Positions 16,502-24,869 of a stretch of 64,000 nt of DNA are shown here, piece after piece; within the stretch, counting starts at the first letter, position 1, and each line of letters opens with the position of its first letter. Source of the stretch: Pararhizobium qamdonense (GTDB lineage Bacteria; Pseudomonadota; Alphaproteobacteria; Rhizobiales; Rhizobiaceae); contig NZ_CP119567.1 of assembly GCF_029277445.1 (NCBI RefSeq), positions 372,001 through 436,000 of the forward strand, read 5' to 3'. The notes below the pieces were generated by a model. It worked only from the letters and a program-made list of their open reading frames with translations, searched no databases and was not told where the DNA came from. Both the position numbers and the translations under genes were made by a program.

Positions 16502-17953
16502 TCACTCCGGATTTCCGGCGCGGATATAGGCCGTCTTGATCTGCGTGTAGAATTCTGCGGCGTTGCGTCCTTGCTCGCGCGGTCCGGAACTTGAATTCTT
16601 CCGGCCACCGAACGGCACATGATAGTCGGTTCCGGCGGTCGGCAGGTTGATCGTCACGCAGCCGGTTTCGACATGTCGACGGAAATGCGTGGCGCGCGCA
16701 AGCGAAGACGTGAAAATGCCCGCAACCAGCCCGAAATCCGTATCGTTGACTTTCTCCAGCCCCTCTTCATAACTCGAAACCGCCTGGACGGCGCTGATCG
16801 GCGCGAACATTTCCTCACGGTTGAGCGGCATGTCGTTCGTCGTGCCGGTGAGGAGTGCCGGGGACATGTAGTAGCCCTGATGAGCAAGTTCGATCCTCTC
16901 GCCGCCATAGGCGACGTTGGCGCCCGATTTTCGGGCCGCGTCGATCCAGCCAAGGTTCGATTCCAGCTGACGCGCGCTGACGACCGGACCGATGCGCGTG
17001 GAAGCGTCGAGCGCGTGACCGACCGTCATCTGTGACAAAGCCCCGGTAAGCTTTTCCACAAAGGCGTCGTGGATCTGTTCATGCACGATGAGCCGGGAGC
17101 TTGCAGTGCATTTCTGGCCGGTGCCGGAATAGCCGCCGGATACGGCCGCAGAGACCGCAAGTTCGAGATCTGCGTCCTCCATCACCAGAAGTGCATTCTT
17201 CGAGCCGAGTTCGAGCTGGTATTTGGTGAGATTGGGCGCCGCAGCGATGGCCACCTGCCGGCCGACCTCGTAGGAGCCGGTGAAGGTCACCGCATCGACG
17301 CCGCGATGTCCGGCGAGCCCGTGGCCGATATCCTTGCCGGTGCCCATCAGAAGCTGGAACGTGCCTTCCGGCAGCCCGGCTCGATGGATGATCTCGGCGA
17401 GAGCCCAGGCCGAAGCCGGTGTTTCGTTGGCGGGCTTCCAGATGACGGCATTGCCGTAAGCCAGAGCCGGCGCGATTTTCCAGCTGGCGGTCGCCATCGG
17501 GAAATTCCACGGGGAGATGACCGCTACCACGCCCATCGGCTCGCGCCGCATATCGATCTCGATGCCGGGCCGGACGGAGTCGGCATTCTCGCCCAGCTGC
17601 CGCAGCGTCTCGGCCGCATAATATGTGAAGAACTGCCCGGCCCGGTAAACCTCGCCCTTGCCTTCCGCGAGCGGCTTTCCTTCTTCGCGCGACAGAAGCT
17701 CTCCCAGTTCGGCCGAGCGCTTCATCAGTTCCTCGCCAATGTTTTGCAATATGTTCTGCCGCTGCTCCAGCCCGACGCCGCGCCAGGCACGCGCGGCTAT
17801 CTTTGCGGCCTCCACGGCGCGGTCCAGATCGTTGCGATCCGCCTGCGCGAACAAACCGACCAGATCGGCAATGTCCGAAGGATTCCGGTTCTCGATCGAC
17901 ACATCGTTCTTTGTCCAGGCGCCGGCGATGAGATTCTGATGGATATTTGTCAT
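16502..17953 (-). CDS. NAD(P)-dependent aldehyde dehydrogenase
   Basis: Oxidises an aldehyde to a carboxylate in the cytoplasm. 483 residues. Cofactor-site motif SPWNFPMATASWKIAPALA; general base Glu248 in QLELGSK; nucleophile Cys282 in GQKCTASS. It resembles the alpha-ketoglutarate-semialdehyde and succinate-semialdehyde dehydrogenase branch. The ATG at 17953 follows AAGGAGAAGG at good distance; an earlier in-frame start would cross the divergent promoter. It is the first gene of the betaine-linked operon and is transcribed divergently from the lysR gene at 18049. Confidence 0.92.
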   Translation of the reverse strand: MTNIHQNLIAGAWTKNDVSIENRNPSDIADLVGLFAQADRNDLDRAVEAAKIAARAWRGVGLEQRQNILQNIGEELMKRSAELGELLSREEGKPLAEGKGEVYRAGQFFTYYAAETLRQLGENADSVRPGIEIDMRREPMGVVAVISPWNFPMATASWKIAPALAYGNAVIWKPANETPASAWALAEIIHRAGLPEGTFQLLMGTGKDIGHGLAGHRGVDAVTFTGSYEVGRQVAIAAAPNLTKYQLELGSKNALLVMEDADLELAVSAAVSGGYSGTGQKCTASSRLIVHEQIHDAFVEKLTGALSQMTVGHALDASTRIGPVVSARQLESNLGWIDAARKSGANVAYGGERIELAHQGYYMSPALLTGTTNDMPLNREEMFAPISAVQAVSSYEEGLEKVNDTDFGLVAGIFTSSLARATHFRRHVETGCVTINLPTAGTDYHVPFGGRKNSSSGPREQGRNAAEFYTQIKTAYIRAGNPE

Positions 17954-18002
17954 ATGCCTTCTCCTTGGCCTGCAGATTGCCAATCGGATCACTTCAAGCA
18001 AG

Positions 18003-18014
18003 CAGAAATTTCTG
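18003..18014. promoter_or_regulatory. Palindrome in the divergent ALDH/lysR promoter
   Basis: Perfect 12-bp palindrome CAGAAATTTCTG, 35 bp before the lysR ATG and 50 bp before the divergent ALDH start. The position between a lysR gene and its divergent target operon is where LysR-type proteins bind. Candidate only. Confidence 0.4.
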
Positions 18015-18048
18015 TTACAAACTTCAGAATTATTGAAACAGGTGCGCT

Positions 18049-18984
18049 ATGATCAAGTTGGAAGCCCTGCGGGTCTTTGTTGTCGTTGCCGAGGCAGGCA
18101 ACATCAAGGACGCTGCGGAAATTGTCGGGCGAACACCGTCGGCAGTATCAATGACATTGAAGCAGCTGGAAGACGAACTGGGCGGCCCGCTTTTTCAAAC
18201 GGATCGCAAGAACAGCCTGACCGCGCTCGGCAGTATTCTCTTTGACACGGCTCATCTGCAGTTGAAAAGTTTCGACCGTGGCATCCGGACAGTCAGGGCG
18301 TTCGCAAAGAGCCGCATCGGCAGCCTCACCATCGCCTCCGTGCCCTCTGTGGCGGCACACTTGCTTCCTATCCTGCTCCAGAAATTTCTCGAGGATCGGC
18401 CGCAGGTGCAGGTTGAACTGTTCGATATGGACAGTGCACAGGTGCGGCAAATGGTTGAAACCGGAACGGCGGATATCGGCTTCAGCGGAGAACCGCGCAT
18501 CTCGGGATCGATCGGGTTCACACCCCTGTTCAAGGACCGATACAAACTTTTGTGTTCGGAAAAATCAGGGCTTACATCATTGCCCCGTTCCATTCTCTGG
18601 GACGATCTCGCCCATGAAAATCTCATCCTCAATGGATCGTCCGAACAGATTCGAGCGGAGGCTTACATCGACATCGCATCCAGGTCGTTGATGACGGTTC
18701 ACAACACGACGTCGCTCTTCGCTCTGGTCAAGGCATCCCTGGGCGTGACCATACTGCCGGCGTTATCAGCATTTCACACGCCTGATGGCATCTCGGTGCT
18801 CGACATTGCGGAGACGCGAAATGAGAGGGTGGTTGGTATGCTGGAACGCAAGGACGGCATAAAAAGCCCTGTTGCGGAGGCTTTTAAAGTGCTCTGCCTT
18901 GAATTGTTTCCGGCCCACCTCAAAAGCTTTGGGCTTCAACATATTGAAAATGCCGAGACCTACCCGCTGCATCGTTCGACGTGA
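18049..18984 (+). CDS. LysR-family transcriptional regulator
   Basis: 311-residue regulator. N-terminal winged helix (residues 1-60) with ALRVFVVVAEAGNIKDAAEI and TPSAVSMTLKQLEDELGGPL, then a periplasmic-binding-protein-like effector domain (about 90-295). Transcribed divergently from the ALDH-dipeptidase-unknown-DUF3726-Ldh-proXWV run, which it most likely activates in response to the imported compound or an intermediate. The ATG at 18049 is the only sensible start. Confidence 0.92.
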   Translation: MIKLEALRVFVVVAEAGNIKDAAEIVGRTPSAVSMTLKQLEDELGGPLFQTDRKNSLTALGSILFDTAHLQLKSFDRGIRTVRAFAKSRIGSLTIASVPSVAAHLLPILLQKFLEDRPQVQVELFDMDSAQVRQMVETGTADIGFSGEPRISGSIGFTPLFKDRYKLLCSEKSGLTSLPRSILWDDLAHENLILNGSSEQIRAEAYIDIASRSLMTVHNTTSLFALVKASLGVTILPALSAFHTPDGISVLDIAETRNERVVGMLERKDGIKSPVAEAFKVLCLELFPAHLKSFGLQHIENAETYPLHRST

Positions 18985-19331
18985 TACAGAAAACGGTTTC
19001 AATCACGCCTGCGAAAAGAAGAAGAAGGGTTTAGAGGGATAATAGCAGAACTGTAGGGCTGCGGACCTCGCTTTGAAATGCTTGGATCGTTGCTTATGTA
19101 TGACTTTATCCTCATTTGGATGTTTGCCGCGATCGATTTAGAGCGGAAAAATTATTGAGGGGCAAACCACCACACCTGATTTCGTGGATAAACGGAACGG
19201 TGGGCCAAATGCTGCCGAGGCTCAACGGTCGAGCTCTCCGATAATGAGTTGCGAGAGGCCGTCTGGGCCGATCTTGAAAATTGATACGGCGCCGCCGCCC
19301 TGCAGGTCAGCGGCTCCTTGCTCGAATAGGC
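18985..19331. other. Convergent intergenic region, possible short gene remnant
   Basis: About 350 bp between lysR and the convergent kinase gene. No complete gene is supported. On the minus strand a frame ending in TGA at 19222-19224 reads RFGIGLFEQGAADLQGGG and IFKIGPDGLSQLI, which looks protein-like and could be a decayed C-terminus; I cannot assign it. No clear terminator was seen. Confidence 0.3.
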
Positions 19332-21086
19332 CTATGCCGAAGCGTTTTGCAACGACTCGGTCATGGCGCGGAGGATCATATAGGCTGACAGAGCTCCGGG
19401 ATCGATATGCCCGACCGAGCGTGCGCCGAGCTTGGCGGACCGGCCGCGGCGGCTCTCGATCGTTGCTGTGTGTTCCGCGCCGGCTTTTGCCCCATCGCGC
19501 GCGGCGATCAGTACCGCAAGCTCGTCCGCACCCGACTGCGCTGCCTTGACGGCGGCCTCTGCTGCTGGAAACCAGGCATCCACCATCGTCTTGTCGCCAG
19601 GACTTGCACCGCCTCGCGAAAGGATACCGTCGCTCATGCCTTTAATCCAGGCGGCCGTGGCTGCGCCATCGAGATTAAGCCGATCGGCGACGGCCTTACC
19701 AGCCCCGCGAAAGCCGCTGGCATAGAGCGGACCGGAGGACGCGCCGACAGCGGTCAGAAACACATGTGCCATGCGCTCGCAGACTTCAACAATCACCCCG
19801 TTATCGGTGCCGTTTTCCAGTTCATTGCGCACCGCCGTCCAGCCGATATCCATGGTGACGCCGTGATCGCCGTCGCCCAGTACACCGTCGAGTTGGGACA
19901 AATGGTCTTTTTCTGTACGGATCGTGTCGGCAATCGCCATCATCATCTGCACGAAAATTGACGATGTGACGCTGCCGGATGTCAAAAGCGCTGCGCGGTC
20001 GATAGCAACGTCCCTTTTGATGGCTCGAACCTTGCGTTCCGACCGCTGCGTTACGGGCGCTGCCTTGCCTGCCTCGCCCACGGTGAGCGCTGGTGTGCGG
20101 CAGGGATGATCGAGCAGGCGGGTCAACTGGTCATCGAGCTTGAGGAGGGTTACGGAGGCGCCTGCCATTTCTAGCGATGTGGCATATTCACCGACCCAGT
20201 TGGCATGGATGCCAATACCCAAGGCATCAAGGATCTGACGAACGCGGCGGTAGATGAGGAAGAGTTCGAGCTGCGTCGTCGCGCCCAGTCCGTTGACGAG
20301 GACAGCCACGCGATCGCCGCTTTCGAGTGCCAGTTCTTTCAGGATGGGCTCCATCAGCACATCCGTGACGGTATCGGCAGGCGCCAGCTTTTCGCGGCGC
20401 ATGCCGGGTTCGCCATGAATGCCCATGCCGATTTCCATATCCTCCGGGCCGATCTCGAAATTAAAAGTGCCTGTCTGCGGCAGCGAGCAGGCGCCAAGAG
20501 CGACCCCCATTGACCGGCATCGATCATTCGCAAACATGGCGGCGGCATGCACGCTGTCGAGATTTTCGCCACGATCGGCGGCAGCACCGGCGCATTTGAA
20601 GACGAAGAAATCTCCCGCGACGCCGCGCCGTTCGGTGCGCCGCTCAAACGGAGCAGATGCAATGTCGTCGGAAACGGCAAACTGTTTGACGGGCGTTCCC
20701 TCTGCTTGCAACTCTTCGGCCGCCATCGTGAAGTTCAAAACGTCGCCGGTATAGTTGCCGTAGAGAAACAGCACGCCCGCACCGCCATCGGCAGCGCGCC
20801 CGGCGTCGAGAATATGTTGGGGCGAGGGGGAAGCAAAGACATTGCCGACTGCTGCAGCATCGGCGAGGCCCCGGCCGACATAGCCGGCAAAGGCAGGCTC
20901 GTGACCCGAACCGCCCCCGACGACGATCCCGACCTTGCCATCGCGCGGGCCATGTCGCGCGACGACAGCGCGGCCGGTCGGCCCTTCCACGGCCAAAATA
21001 TCGGCATGGGCACTGACGAAGCCGTCGATGAATTCCGGGATGATATTCTCGGGCGCGTTGATAAGCTTCTTGGTTTTCTGGGTCAT
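19332..21086 (-). CDS. DhaK-DhaL fusion kinase (dihydroxyacetone kinase family)
   Basis: ATP-dependent kinase of 584 residues for a short keto-sugar. The DhaK part (about 1-335) has GGGSGHEPAFAGYVG and the histidine that binds the keto group covalently in MGIHGEPGMRRE. The DhaL part (about 370-584) has the nucleotide-metal loop VLGDGDHGVTMDIGW. Members phosphorylate dihydroxyacetone, glyceraldehyde, D- or L-erythrulose and, I believe, other ketoses. I prefer the ATG at 21086 to 21092; both give essentially the same protein. It is the last gene of the TRAP/transketolase operon. Its position after an isomerase and an SDR suggests that it phosphorylates the ketose they produce before transketolase cleavage. 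Confidence 0.9.
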   Translation of the reverse strand: MTQKTKKLINAPENIIPEFIDGFVSAHADILAVEGPTGRAVVARHGPRDGKVGIVVGGGSGHEPAFAGYVGRGLADAAAVGNVFASPSPQHILDAGRAADGGAGVLFLYGNYTGDVLNFTMAAEELQAEGTPVKQFAVSDDIASAPFERRTERRGVAGDFFVFKCAGAAADRGENLDSVHAAAMFANDRCRSMGVALGACSLPQTGTFNFEIGPEDMEIGMGIHGEPGMRREKLAPADTVTDVLMEPILKELALESGDRVAVLVNGLGATTQLELFLIYRRVRQILDALGIGIHANWVGEYATSLEMAGASVTLLKLDDQLTRLLDHPCRTPALTVGEAGKAAPVTQRSERKVRAIKRDVAIDRAALLTSGSVTSSIFVQMMMAIADTIRTEKDHLSQLDGVLGDGDHGVTMDIGWTAVRNELENGTDNGVIVEVCERMAHVFLTAVGASSGPLYASGFRGAGKAVADRLNLDGAATAAWIKGMSDGILSRGGASPGDKTMVDAWFPAAEAAVKAAQSGADELAVLIAARDGAKAGAEHTATIESRRGRSAKLGARSVGHIDPGALSAYMILRAMTESLQNASA

Positions 21087-21120
21087 GATCATTCCGGTCC
21101 GGTTCGTTCGGATGTGCGTT

Positions 21121-21939
21121 TCAGTGGCTGCCGGGGACCAGCCGTTTGGCGGCAGCCACCGTGCGTTCCAGCCATTCGTGTTCCATGCGGCGCGTGGCTT
21201 CCATGTCGAATGTCTGGGGCAGCCAATGTTCGAGGATGCAGCTCATGTCATCCGGGCAATGCGCAAGGCAATCGAGGATGTCCGAAATCTCAGCCCGGCC
21301 ATCGCCAAGCGGCGTGCCGTGGATGCGGAAGCCAACGCCGTAGGGATCGGGCGTGATCTGGTAATCCTTGAGATGCAGGTTGATTGCGTAGGGTGCAAGC
21401 ATCTTCACCGTCGTCATCGGCCATTCGCCGGCGCAAATGGAATTGGCGACGTCGAGGCAGACGCCGAGTGCCTCGTCGGCCACGGCATCGAGCAGTTGGA
21501 CCATCCGGGAGGAGGGGTAGTTGAAGTGATTCTCGATCGCAAACCGCAGGCCCGCCGCTTTTCCGTCCGGCAGCAGGTCGCGGATCTGTGCCGCCAGTTC
21601 CGGCACGGGGATCAGCGCGTCTTCCGCGTCGAGCGCGACCCGCAGTATCCTGGAGCCGATGCGTTCGCCGATCGGGATGTAGCGCGCAAGCTCCGCCGCG
21701 TCGAAGGATTGCGTGCCGAGTTCCAGAGACATGCCGTAGCTGTCGGCACGCGCCTTCAGCGCCCGATGTTCGTTCGGCGTCAGGCGGTCGAGCGGCAGGT
21801 TGTCGGCATATTGTACCAGCCTAAGGCCATGCGCATGGGCAATCTCCAGAACCTCCATTGCCGTCATCGGCGTGGAGGGCTGCAGGTCCTTGATCCCGAT
21901 CGACCAGCGGAAGGCATAGCTGCCCAATCCGAGTTTCAT
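21121..21939 (-). CDS. Sugar isomerase/epimerase, xylose-isomerase-like TIM barrel
   Basis: 272-residue cytoplasmic protein of the AP-endonuclease-2/xylose-isomerase-like TIM-barrel family, which holds a divalent metal and isomerises or epimerises keto-sugars and related compounds. Characteristic pieces are LGSYAFRWSIG at the start, LRFAIENHFNYPSSRMVQLL with a metal-ligand Glu, CLDVANSICAGEWP, and NLHLKDYQ with His and Asp. Lies between the SDR and the kinase in the operon. I expect interconversion of the sugar skeleton before phosphorylation, but the substrate is unknown. Confidence 0.85.
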   Translation of the reverse strand: MKLGLGSYAFRWSIGIKDLQPSTPMTAMEVLEIAHAHGLRLVQYADNLPLDRLTPNEHRALKARADSYGMSLELGTQSFDAAELARYIPIGERIGSRILRVALDAEDALIPVPELAAQIRDLLPDGKAAGLRFAIENHFNYPSSRMVQLLDAVADEALGVCLDVANSICAGEWPMTTVKMLAPYAINLHLKDYQITPDPYGVGFRIHGTPLGDGRAEISDILDCLAHCPDDMSCILEHWLPQTFDMEATRRMEHEWLERTVAAAKRLVPGSH

Positions 21940-21993
21940 TATGCTGTTCTCCGTTGAGGGCAGGGCGGCGCCCGTCAGGCGCCGCTTGAGATA

Positions 21994-22752
21994 TCAGTGG
22001 ATCAGCGAGCCGCCGTTGACATCGACTTCCGAGCCGGTGACATAGGCCGACAGATCGGAGGCGAGGAACAGCGCGCAGCCCGCGACATCATCCGCCGTGC
22101 CGGCGCGGCCCATGGGAATGCCGGCGTTGATCTCTTCCATCTTGTCTGGTGTCAGCATGCCGCCGGTGATGTCTGTCGCGATGAAGCCCGGGCAAATGGC
22201 GTTGACGCGGACATTGTCGGGCGCAAGTTCACGTGCCATGGCTTTGGTAAGGCCCAGAACGCCGGCTTTTGCAGCAGAATAGTGCGGTCCGCCAAAAATG
22301 CCGCCGCCACGCTGGGCCGAAACGGAGGAGAGGTTGACGATCTTGCCGGTTCTACGGCCGCGCATGTGCGGGATTACCGCCTGGCTGCAATAGAGCGTGC
22401 CGCGCAGGTTGACGTCGAGCACGGCATCGTAGTTCTCCGGTCCGATATCCATGATCTTCAGCGGCTGGGTGATACCGGCATTGTTGACGAGAATGTCGAT
22501 CTGACCCCATTTCGCAATAAGAGCTTCGATCACCGTTTTGATGCCATCAAGGTCGGTGACATTGCAGGCCATGCCGACATGCTGCGCGCCAAGATCGGCT
22601 GCGGCTTCCTTGGCCGCAGCTTCATCGAGATCGAGGATCGCGACGGTCGCGCCATGTTCGGCGAAGAGTTTGGCCGTGGCCTTGCCCAGACCGCGCTTGG
22701 ATGCGGCACCGGTCACGACTGCGAATTTGCCCTCAAGCAGAGCGTTTGCCAT
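21994..22752 (-). CDS. Short-chain dehydrogenase/reductase
   Basis: NAD(P)-dependent oxidoreductase of 252 residues. Glycine-rich cofactor loop TGAASKRGLGKATA, structural NNAG, and the catalytic Ser-Tyr-Lys (LSSVSA, then HYSAAKAGV); it ends with the usual GGSLIH tail. Asp in ILDLDEAAA favours NAD over NADP. The ATG at 22752 gives the normal SDR length; the frame extends farther upstream but that overlaps the transketolase gene. In the operon it probably oxidises a polyol or reduces a keto-sugar. Confidence 0.9.
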   Translation of the reverse strand: MANALLEGKFAVVTGAASKRGLGKATAKLFAEHGATVAILDLDEAAAKEAAADLGAQHVGMACNVTDLDGIKTVIEALIAKWGQIDILVNNAGITQPLKIMDIGPENYDAVLDVNLRGTLYCSQAVIPHMRGRRTGKIVNLSSVSAQRGGGIFGGPHYSAAKAGVLGLTKAMARELAPDNVRVNAICPGFIATDITGGMLTPDKMEEINAGIPMGRAGTADDVAGCALFLASDLSAYVTGSEVDVNGGSLIH

Positions 22753-22820
22753 TAAAATTTCCTTTTTCTTTCCGTGTCTCGCCCCAGGCGAGGAGGGTGA
22801 TGTGGATTTTGCGTGTGTGG

Positions 22821-23864
22821 TCAGAGCCAGCTGCGGATCTGGGAAAGCATTGCAGCGGTGGAGATACCGTACCGGTCGTGCAGTGTGGGTAACGCACCGG
22901 CGTCGAGGAACTGATCGGGCAGACCGATCATGCGGAATGCTGGCGTCACGCCGTTGGTCAGCAGCGTCGATGCCACGGCCTCGCCGAGCCCGCCGATGCG
23001 GGTGTGGTTTTCCGCCGTGACGACAAGGCGGCCACCTTTTCCAGCCTCGGCCAGGATAGTCTCCGTGTCGAGCGGCTTGATCGTCGGGCAATGCAGAACG
23101 CCAACCGAGACACCGTCTTTTTCCAGTTCGATGGCAGCATCCAGCGCGCGCATGGTCATGAAACCCGACGCGATCACCAATACATCCGTGCCATCCCGCA
23201 CCAGCTTGGCCTTGCCGATTTCGAACGTGTAGTCCGGGCAATGCCTGCGCAGGACGGACGGCACCTTGCCACGCAGCAGGCGCATATACACCGGACCGTC
23301 ATGGGCGATGATGGCGGGAACGGCTTCGGCGACGTCGATCGCATCGCAGGGATCGATGATCGTCAGGTTTGGCAGGCCACGGAAAATCGCGAGATCCTCG
23401 GTCGCCTGATGGCTCGGGCCATAGCCGGTGGTAAGGCCCGGAAGCGCGCAGACGATCTTGACCGGCAGGTTTTCCTCGGCGATCGCCATGGCGATGAAGT
23501 CGTAGGCGCGGCGCGATGCAAAGACGGCATAGGTGGTGGCAAAGGGAATGAACCCTTCGCGCGCCATGCCGGCGGCGGCCGAAATCATCACCTGCTCCGC
23601 CATGCCCATCTGGTAAAAGCGCTCGGGAAAGGCCTCGGCAAAGACATGCAGGTCGGTATATTTCGCGAGATCCGCGGTCAGGCCGACGATGCGGTCATTG
23701 TTGCGGGCCTGCTCGACTAGCGCATGGCCGAACGGGGCCGACACCGTGTCGTAACCTTCGGCTGCGAGCGAAGCGATCATGGCCGAGGTCTTGCCGCCTT
23801 CACCAGGCTTGGGAATGCGGGGTTCCCACTTGCGATGGGGATCGTAATTTCTGTTTGCTGTCAT
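22821..23864 (-). CDS. Transketolase-like protein, C-terminal subunit
   Basis: 347 residues comprising the pyrimidine-binding and C-terminal domains of a split transketolase. The TPP-activating glutamate lies in QMGMAEQVMISAAAGMAREG. The conserved ATTYAVFASRRAYDF block follows, with HQATEDLAIFRGLPNL in the middle. The ATG at 23864 fits the neighbour spacing: the N-terminal subunit gene ends 12 bp earlier. Two-subunit transketolases are often dedicated catabolic enzymes, for example the apulose-4-phosphate transketolase described for apiose catabolism. The two chains should form a heterotetramer that moves a two-carbon unit. Confidence 0.9.
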   Translation of the reverse strand: MTANRNYDPHRKWEPRIPKPGEGGKTSAMIASLAAEGYDTVSAPFGHALVEQARNNDRIVGLTADLAKYTDLHVFAEAFPERFYQMGMAEQVMISAAAGMAREGFIPFATTYAVFASRRAYDFIAMAIAEENLPVKIVCALPGLTTGYGPSHQATEDLAIFRGLPNLTIIDPCDAIDVAEAVPAIIAHDGPVYMRLLRGKVPSVLRRHCPDYTFEIGKAKLVRDGTDVLVIASGFMTMRALDAAIELEKDGVSVGVLHCPTIKPLDTETILAEAGKGGRLVVTAENHTRIGGLGEAVASTLLTNGVTPAFRMIGLPDQFLDAGALPTLHDRYGISTAAMLSQIRSWL

Positions 23865-23875
23865 GGCTTTATCCT

Positions 23876-24727
23876 TCAAGCCGGTCGGTTTGCGTCGAGC
23901 ACGGAGAGCGCCATCTGCCATTCCTCCGGTTCTACGCGCACGAAATGAGTGATTTCCCGGGTCTCGAGGAACGGCACGCCCTTGCACATCAGCGTGTCGC
24001 AGATGATGACCCGGGGTCTTGCATCTTCGAGATTGCGGGCCACATCAAAGGCGGCGACAAGCGCGTCCATATCGTTGCCGTCCACCCGCTGTGTGTGCCA
24101 GCCGAAGGCGGTCCATTTCTCAGAGAGGGGTTCCGCGCTGAGCATCTGGGTGGATTTGCCATCGGCCTGCTGGTCATTGAAATCGACGATGCAGATGAGG
24201 TTGGAAAGCTTGTGGTGGGCCGCCGACATTGCCGCTTCCCAGGTCGAACCTTCGCCAAGTTCGCCGTCCGACATGAGATTGTAGACGAAAGCTGCGTTCT
24301 TCTTGGCCTTGAGGCCGAGCGCCATGCCGACGGCGATGCCGAGACCCTGGCCGAGCGAACCGCCGGTGATCTCCATGCCGGGCGTGTAGGCGGCCATGCC
24401 GGACATTGGGAGACGGCTGTCATCGGCTCCGTAGGTTTCCAGCTCCTGCTCGGGCAGGATGCCGGCTTCGATCAAGGCGGAATAAAGCGCGATGGCGTAA
24501 TGGCCGATGGAGAGCAGGAAGCGGTCACGTCCTTCCCATTCCGGGTCTTCCGGCCGATAGGTCAGCGCATGGAAATAGGACACGGCAAGGACGTCTGCGA
24601 TGCCGAGGGCCTGACCGACATAGCCTTGCCCCTGAACTTCGCCCATGCGCACGGCCTTGCGACGGATTTCCCACGCGCGGCGTGGCAGGCTCATGTTGGG
24701 CAGATGGGTGGCGATGGTCCCACTCAT
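23876..24727 (-). CDS. Transketolase-like protein, N-terminal (TPP-binding) subunit
   Basis: 283 residues forming the thiamine-diphosphate domain. The metal/TPP motif appears as MSDGELGEGSTWEA with Asn about 27 residues later in IVDFNDQQ. Other family marks are SIGHYAIALYSALIEAG and EITGGSLGQGLGIAVGMALG. It lies just upstream of the C-terminal subunit, so the enzyme is split rather than truncated. The gap of about 140 bp to the TRAP genes contains a hairpin. The acceptor and donor sugars are not known. Confidence 0.9.
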   Translation of the reverse strand: MSGTIATHLPNMSLPRRAWEIRRKAVRMGEVQGQGYVGQALGIADVLAVSYFHALTYRPEDPEWEGRDRFLLSIGHYAIALYSALIEAGILPEQELETYGADDSRLPMSGMAAYTPGMEITGGSLGQGLGIAVGMALGLKAKKNAAFVYNLMSDGELGEGSTWEAAMSAAHHKLSNLICIVDFNDQQADGKSTQMLSAEPLSEKWTAFGWHTQRVDGNDMDALVAAFDVARNLEDARPRVIICDTLMCKGVPFLETREITHFVRVEPEEWQMALSVLDANRPA

Positions 24728-24835
24728 GGGTGCTTCTCCTTGTATTCAATACGAATGGCGTCATGCGAAGGCGCGACAGGGTCCATTCGGCGATCCGGGG
24801 ATCGTCGATGCGGGGGATGGACGCGGTGATGGTGG

Positions 24836-24861
24836 GGCGCGGCGGTCGTGAAGGCCGCGCC
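24836..24861. terminator. Hairpin between the TRAP genes and the transketolase genes
   Basis: GGCGCGGC-N10-GCCGCGCC, a perfect 8-bp GC-only stem just after the dctM-like stop on the transcribed strand. No T-run is present. It may separate expression levels of the transporter and enzyme parts of the operon. Confidence 0.45.
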
Positions 24862-24869
24862 ACCTTGGA

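Noticed and set aside
22753..23241. Upstream extension of the SDR frame
   Set aside because: It runs through the transketolase C-terminal gene in another frame; the SDR glycine loop begins a few residues after the ATG at 22752, as normal for the family.
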